Positions 62,530 to 64,000 of a stretch of 64,000 nucleotides of DNA are shown here, piece after piece. Location of the stretch: positions 62,001-126,000 of the forward strand of contig NZ_BOOY01000029.1 in the NCBI RefSeq assembly GCF_016863475.1, read 5' to 3'. This DNA is from Spirilliplanes yamanashiensis (GTDB lineage Bacteria > Actinomycetota > Actinomycetes > Mycobacteriales > Micromonosporaceae). Position numbers and translations under genes: made by a program. The notes beneath the pieces were generated by a model. That model had not been told where the DNA came from. It did not search any database and saw nothing but the letters and a program-made list of their open reading frames with translations. The stretch's first letter is position 1. Every line of letters begins with the position of its first letter.

Positions 62530-63733
62530 AACCGAGGGCGGCCCAGATCGGGGCGGCCTTCGCGGCGGCCTCGGCCACCTCGGCCCACGGGTCGCTGCTC
62601 CAGGTGATGCCGCCGCCGGCCCACACGTGCACCGCGGTGGCGTCCACCGCGACGGTGCGGATGCTCAGGCCCAGGTCGAGGTGGCCGGTGCCGACCCAGC
62701 CCAGGGCGCCCATGCTGACCCCGCGGCCGACCGGCTCCAGCCGGGCGATGTGCTCGACGGCGGACCGCTTCGGCGCGCCGGTGACCGAGCCGCCGGGCGC
62801 GACGGCGCGCAGCAGGTCGGCCAGCGACACCTTGTCGACGAGCGGCGCGGAGACGGTCGACTCGGCCTGCCACAGGTCGCACCAGCGGCGCACCGCGTAC
62901 AGCTCCTCCACCGTCACCGGGCCGGTGCCGGGCAGCATCGCCAGGTCGTTGCGCTCCAGGTCGACGATCATGACGTGTTCGGCGCGCTCCTTGGCCGAGC
63001 CCAGCAGCTCGGCGCGGCCCGCCGCCGTCGCCGGCCGGGTGCCCTTGATGGGCCGGGTCAGCACGCGGCCGTCGCGGACCTCCACGAGCGTCTCCGGCGA
63101 GGCGGTCGCCAGCGCCCACCCGGGGCCGGTGAGGATGCCGCCGTAGCGGGCGCCGCGCAGGGTGGCGACGCGGCGCAGCGCCGGGCGCGGGTCGCCGGAG
63201 TACGCCGCCCGCTCGTGGCCGACGAGGTTGACCTGGTAGACGTCGCCGCGGGCGATCGCCGCCCGGGCCTCGCCCACCGCCAGGGCGTGCCGGGCGGGCG
63301 TCCAGCTCGGCCGCCGGTCGGTCAGGTGCAGGCCGCCGCGGCGCGGGCGCGGCACCGGCGGCTCGGCGTGCCGGGGGCCGTGGGTGTAGACGACGGCGAC
63401 GACGTCGGGCACCGCCGGCACCGGGCTGGGCGGGCCGGGCGGCGCCCCGAGCAGGTGCGCGCCGGCCGCCGCCGACACGTAGAGTGCGGCCCCGCACACC
63501 CTCAGCTGACCGTACGGATGAGGCTGGTCAGCGGTTCGGCGGAGGTCTCGCACGGGTAGTCCGTTGTCCGACAGGAACTCGGTAACAAGCTCGGCACAGT
63601 CGCCGCCGTCGCGGACGGACCATGTGAAGCGACGGTGTTCCCGCAGGCGGTCGGCACACGCCGGCGGGGCCCCCGGCGGCGCGTCGGTCGCGCACCGCGA
63701 CGACGGAACGACACGGTGATGTCCGTGGATCAT
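62513..63733 (-). CDS. pabB: Aminodeoxychorismate synthase component I (PabB)
   Basis: The chorismate-utilising enzyme (about 406 residues from ATG 63733; ATG 63808 is a longer option) makes 4-amino-4-deoxychorismate for folate. It shows IARGDVYQVNL and LTRPIKGTRPAT, whose PIKGT lysine marks PabB rather than TrpE (PIAGT). MIVDLERNDLAMLPG and GGSVTGAPKRSAVEHIARLEP follow, and the C-terminus has VHVWAGGGITWSSDP. The N-terminal 120 residues match the usual RFTW opening of actinobacterial PabB. The glutaminase partner is not in the window. Its stop lies within the second Clp-N operator. Confidence 0.88.
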   Translation of the reverse strand: MIHGHHRVVPSSRCATDAPPGAPPACADRLREHRRFTWSVRDGGDCAELVTEFLSDNGLPVRDLRRTADQPHPYGQLRVCGAALYVSAAAGAHLLGAPPGPPSPVPAVPDVVAVVYTHGPRHAEPPVPRPRRGGLHLTDRRPSWTPARHALAVGEARAAIARGDVYQVNLVGHERAAYSGDPRPALRRVATLRGARYGGILTGPGWALATASPETLVEVRDGRVLTRPIKGTRPATAAGRAELLGSAKERAEHVMIVDLERNDLAMLPGTGPVTVEELYAVRRWCDLWQAESTVSAPLVDKVSLADLLRAVAPGGSVTGAPKRSAVEHIARLEPVGRGVSMGALGWVGTGHLDLGLSIRTVAVDATAVHVWAGGGITWSSDPWAEVAEAAAKAAPIWAALGSSTRG

Positions 63734-63858
63734 CTGAACAGAGGATTTCTCATCATGGCCGCCGTTACCGGCTCGAAAACGTGTCGTTCGAGTTGTAGCG
63801 TGCACCACTGGTCATGTGAACCATGACACAGAAACCCCCCATCGCCCGGAGACCCCTG

Positions 63859-64000
63859 ATGTGTCAGCACCAGACCCCCTGCCCCACAGCCGATGCCGTC
63901 GACCGCGAGGCCGCCCGCATTCTCGCGACCTTCCCCGAGCAAGGCTGGAGCCTGCTCTGCAACGGCGTCATCGTGTTCGAGGACACCGGTGAGCTGCTGC
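63859..64000 (+). CDS. DUF5999-type small protein, truncated by the window end
   Basis: The first 47 residues are visible, MCQHQTPCPTADAVDREAAR followed by ILATFPEQGWSLLCNGVIVFEDTGELL. This is the conserved start of a short actinobacterial protein (typically about 60-70 residues) with an N-terminal CxHxxxC group and a later Cys. Function is unknown. ATG 63859 has GGAG 7 nt upstream; ATG 63823 is in frame but adds a non-conserved extension. An inverted repeat GTCATG-TGAAC-CATGAC (63811-63827) lies upstream. Confidence 0.8.
   Translation, partial: MCQHQTPCPTADAVDREAARILATFPEQGWSLLCNGVIVFEDTGELL

Noticed and set aside
1-64000. tRNA, rRNA, CRISPR arrays, insertion sequences
   Set aside because: No T-arm-like motif in the intergenic regions, no regularly spaced repeats apart from the 42-44-bp tandem units at 33.65 kb, and no transposase gene was seen.

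Overview
The window is 64 kb of very GC-rich DNA, well above 70% by eye, with strong G/C at third codon positions. The gene content points to an actinomycete, most likely a member of the Micromonosporaceae. The supporting genes are RbpA, separate but overlapping Lnt and Ppm genes, a tandem dynamin pair, a WhiG/FliA-type sigma factor, a DUF5999-type protein and several others. Family placement is inference, because there is no rRNA gene to confirm it. Many genes look leaderless: a TANNNT hexamer sits 6-8 nt before the start codon with no Shine-Dalgarno.

Layout. 0-1 kb: the tail of a baeRF-like gene, a possible small CxxC protein and a CsbD stress gene. 1-9.1 kb: an anaerobic-type lysine (beta-lysine) degradation cluster, kamA divergent from kdd-amidohydrolase-kamD-kamE-kal-mutL-like, with overlapping start/stop codons. 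9.1-13 kb: a structured non-coding stretch, lnt-ppm (lipoprotein and polyprenol-mannose synthesis), fxsA, and rbpA with a near-perfect sigma-R promoter. 13-17.5 kb: an Ala-rich coiled-coil protein, a VOC protein, and a tartrate/D-malate dehydrogenase plus dicarboxylate symporter operon with a 26-bp operator-like palindrome. 17.7-24.1 kb: a phage-type endonuclease VII, a large secreted membrane-anchored protein, an ArsR-SRPBCC-hydrolase operon and a WhiG/FliA sigma factor. 24.1-26.3 kb: a UPF0303 protein, a TSUP transporter with a 28-aa leader protein, and an EEP hydrolase, the last two fired from a back-to-back bidirectional promoter.

26.3-27.7 kb: a Xer-type tyrosine recombinase with a dif-like palindrome over its own start, and 250 bp further on a 28-bp sequence that looks like an actinobacterial chromosomal dif site. 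Strand composition switches from C-rich to G-rich on the + strand inside this recombinase gene. This may be the replication-terminus locus. 27.7-30 kb: two secreted proteins, one collagen-like. 30-34 kb: PlsC, LysR/EamA, tandem repeats and a broken regulator. 34.1-41.2 kb: a LuxR/LAL pair divergent from an operon of two dynamin-like GTPases and an acidic protein. 41.3-49.5 kb: an MFS protein and GntR, UppP/DUF3626, a second tyrosine recombinase, an S66 peptidase, and an ABC-F protein with a structured leader.

49.6-56.7 kb: a block bracketed by two 58-bp direct repeats. It holds a TetR regulator with a perfect 12+2+12 palindrome, a LysE-type membrane protein, two IucA/IucC (NIS) siderophore synthetases and a type III PLP decarboxylase/racemase, so it is a compact siderophore-like locus. 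56.7-64 kb: a class A beta-lactamase, peptide deformylase, a divergent PRPP synthetase, membrane and hypothetical genes, a Clp-N/HTH protein with twin palindromic operators, PabB, and the start of a DUF5999-type gene.

No tRNA, rRNA, CRISPR array or insertion sequence was recognised. Coordinates of starts are reasoned from overlap, ribosome-binding or leaderless-promoter spacing. All family calls are by eye, without database searches.
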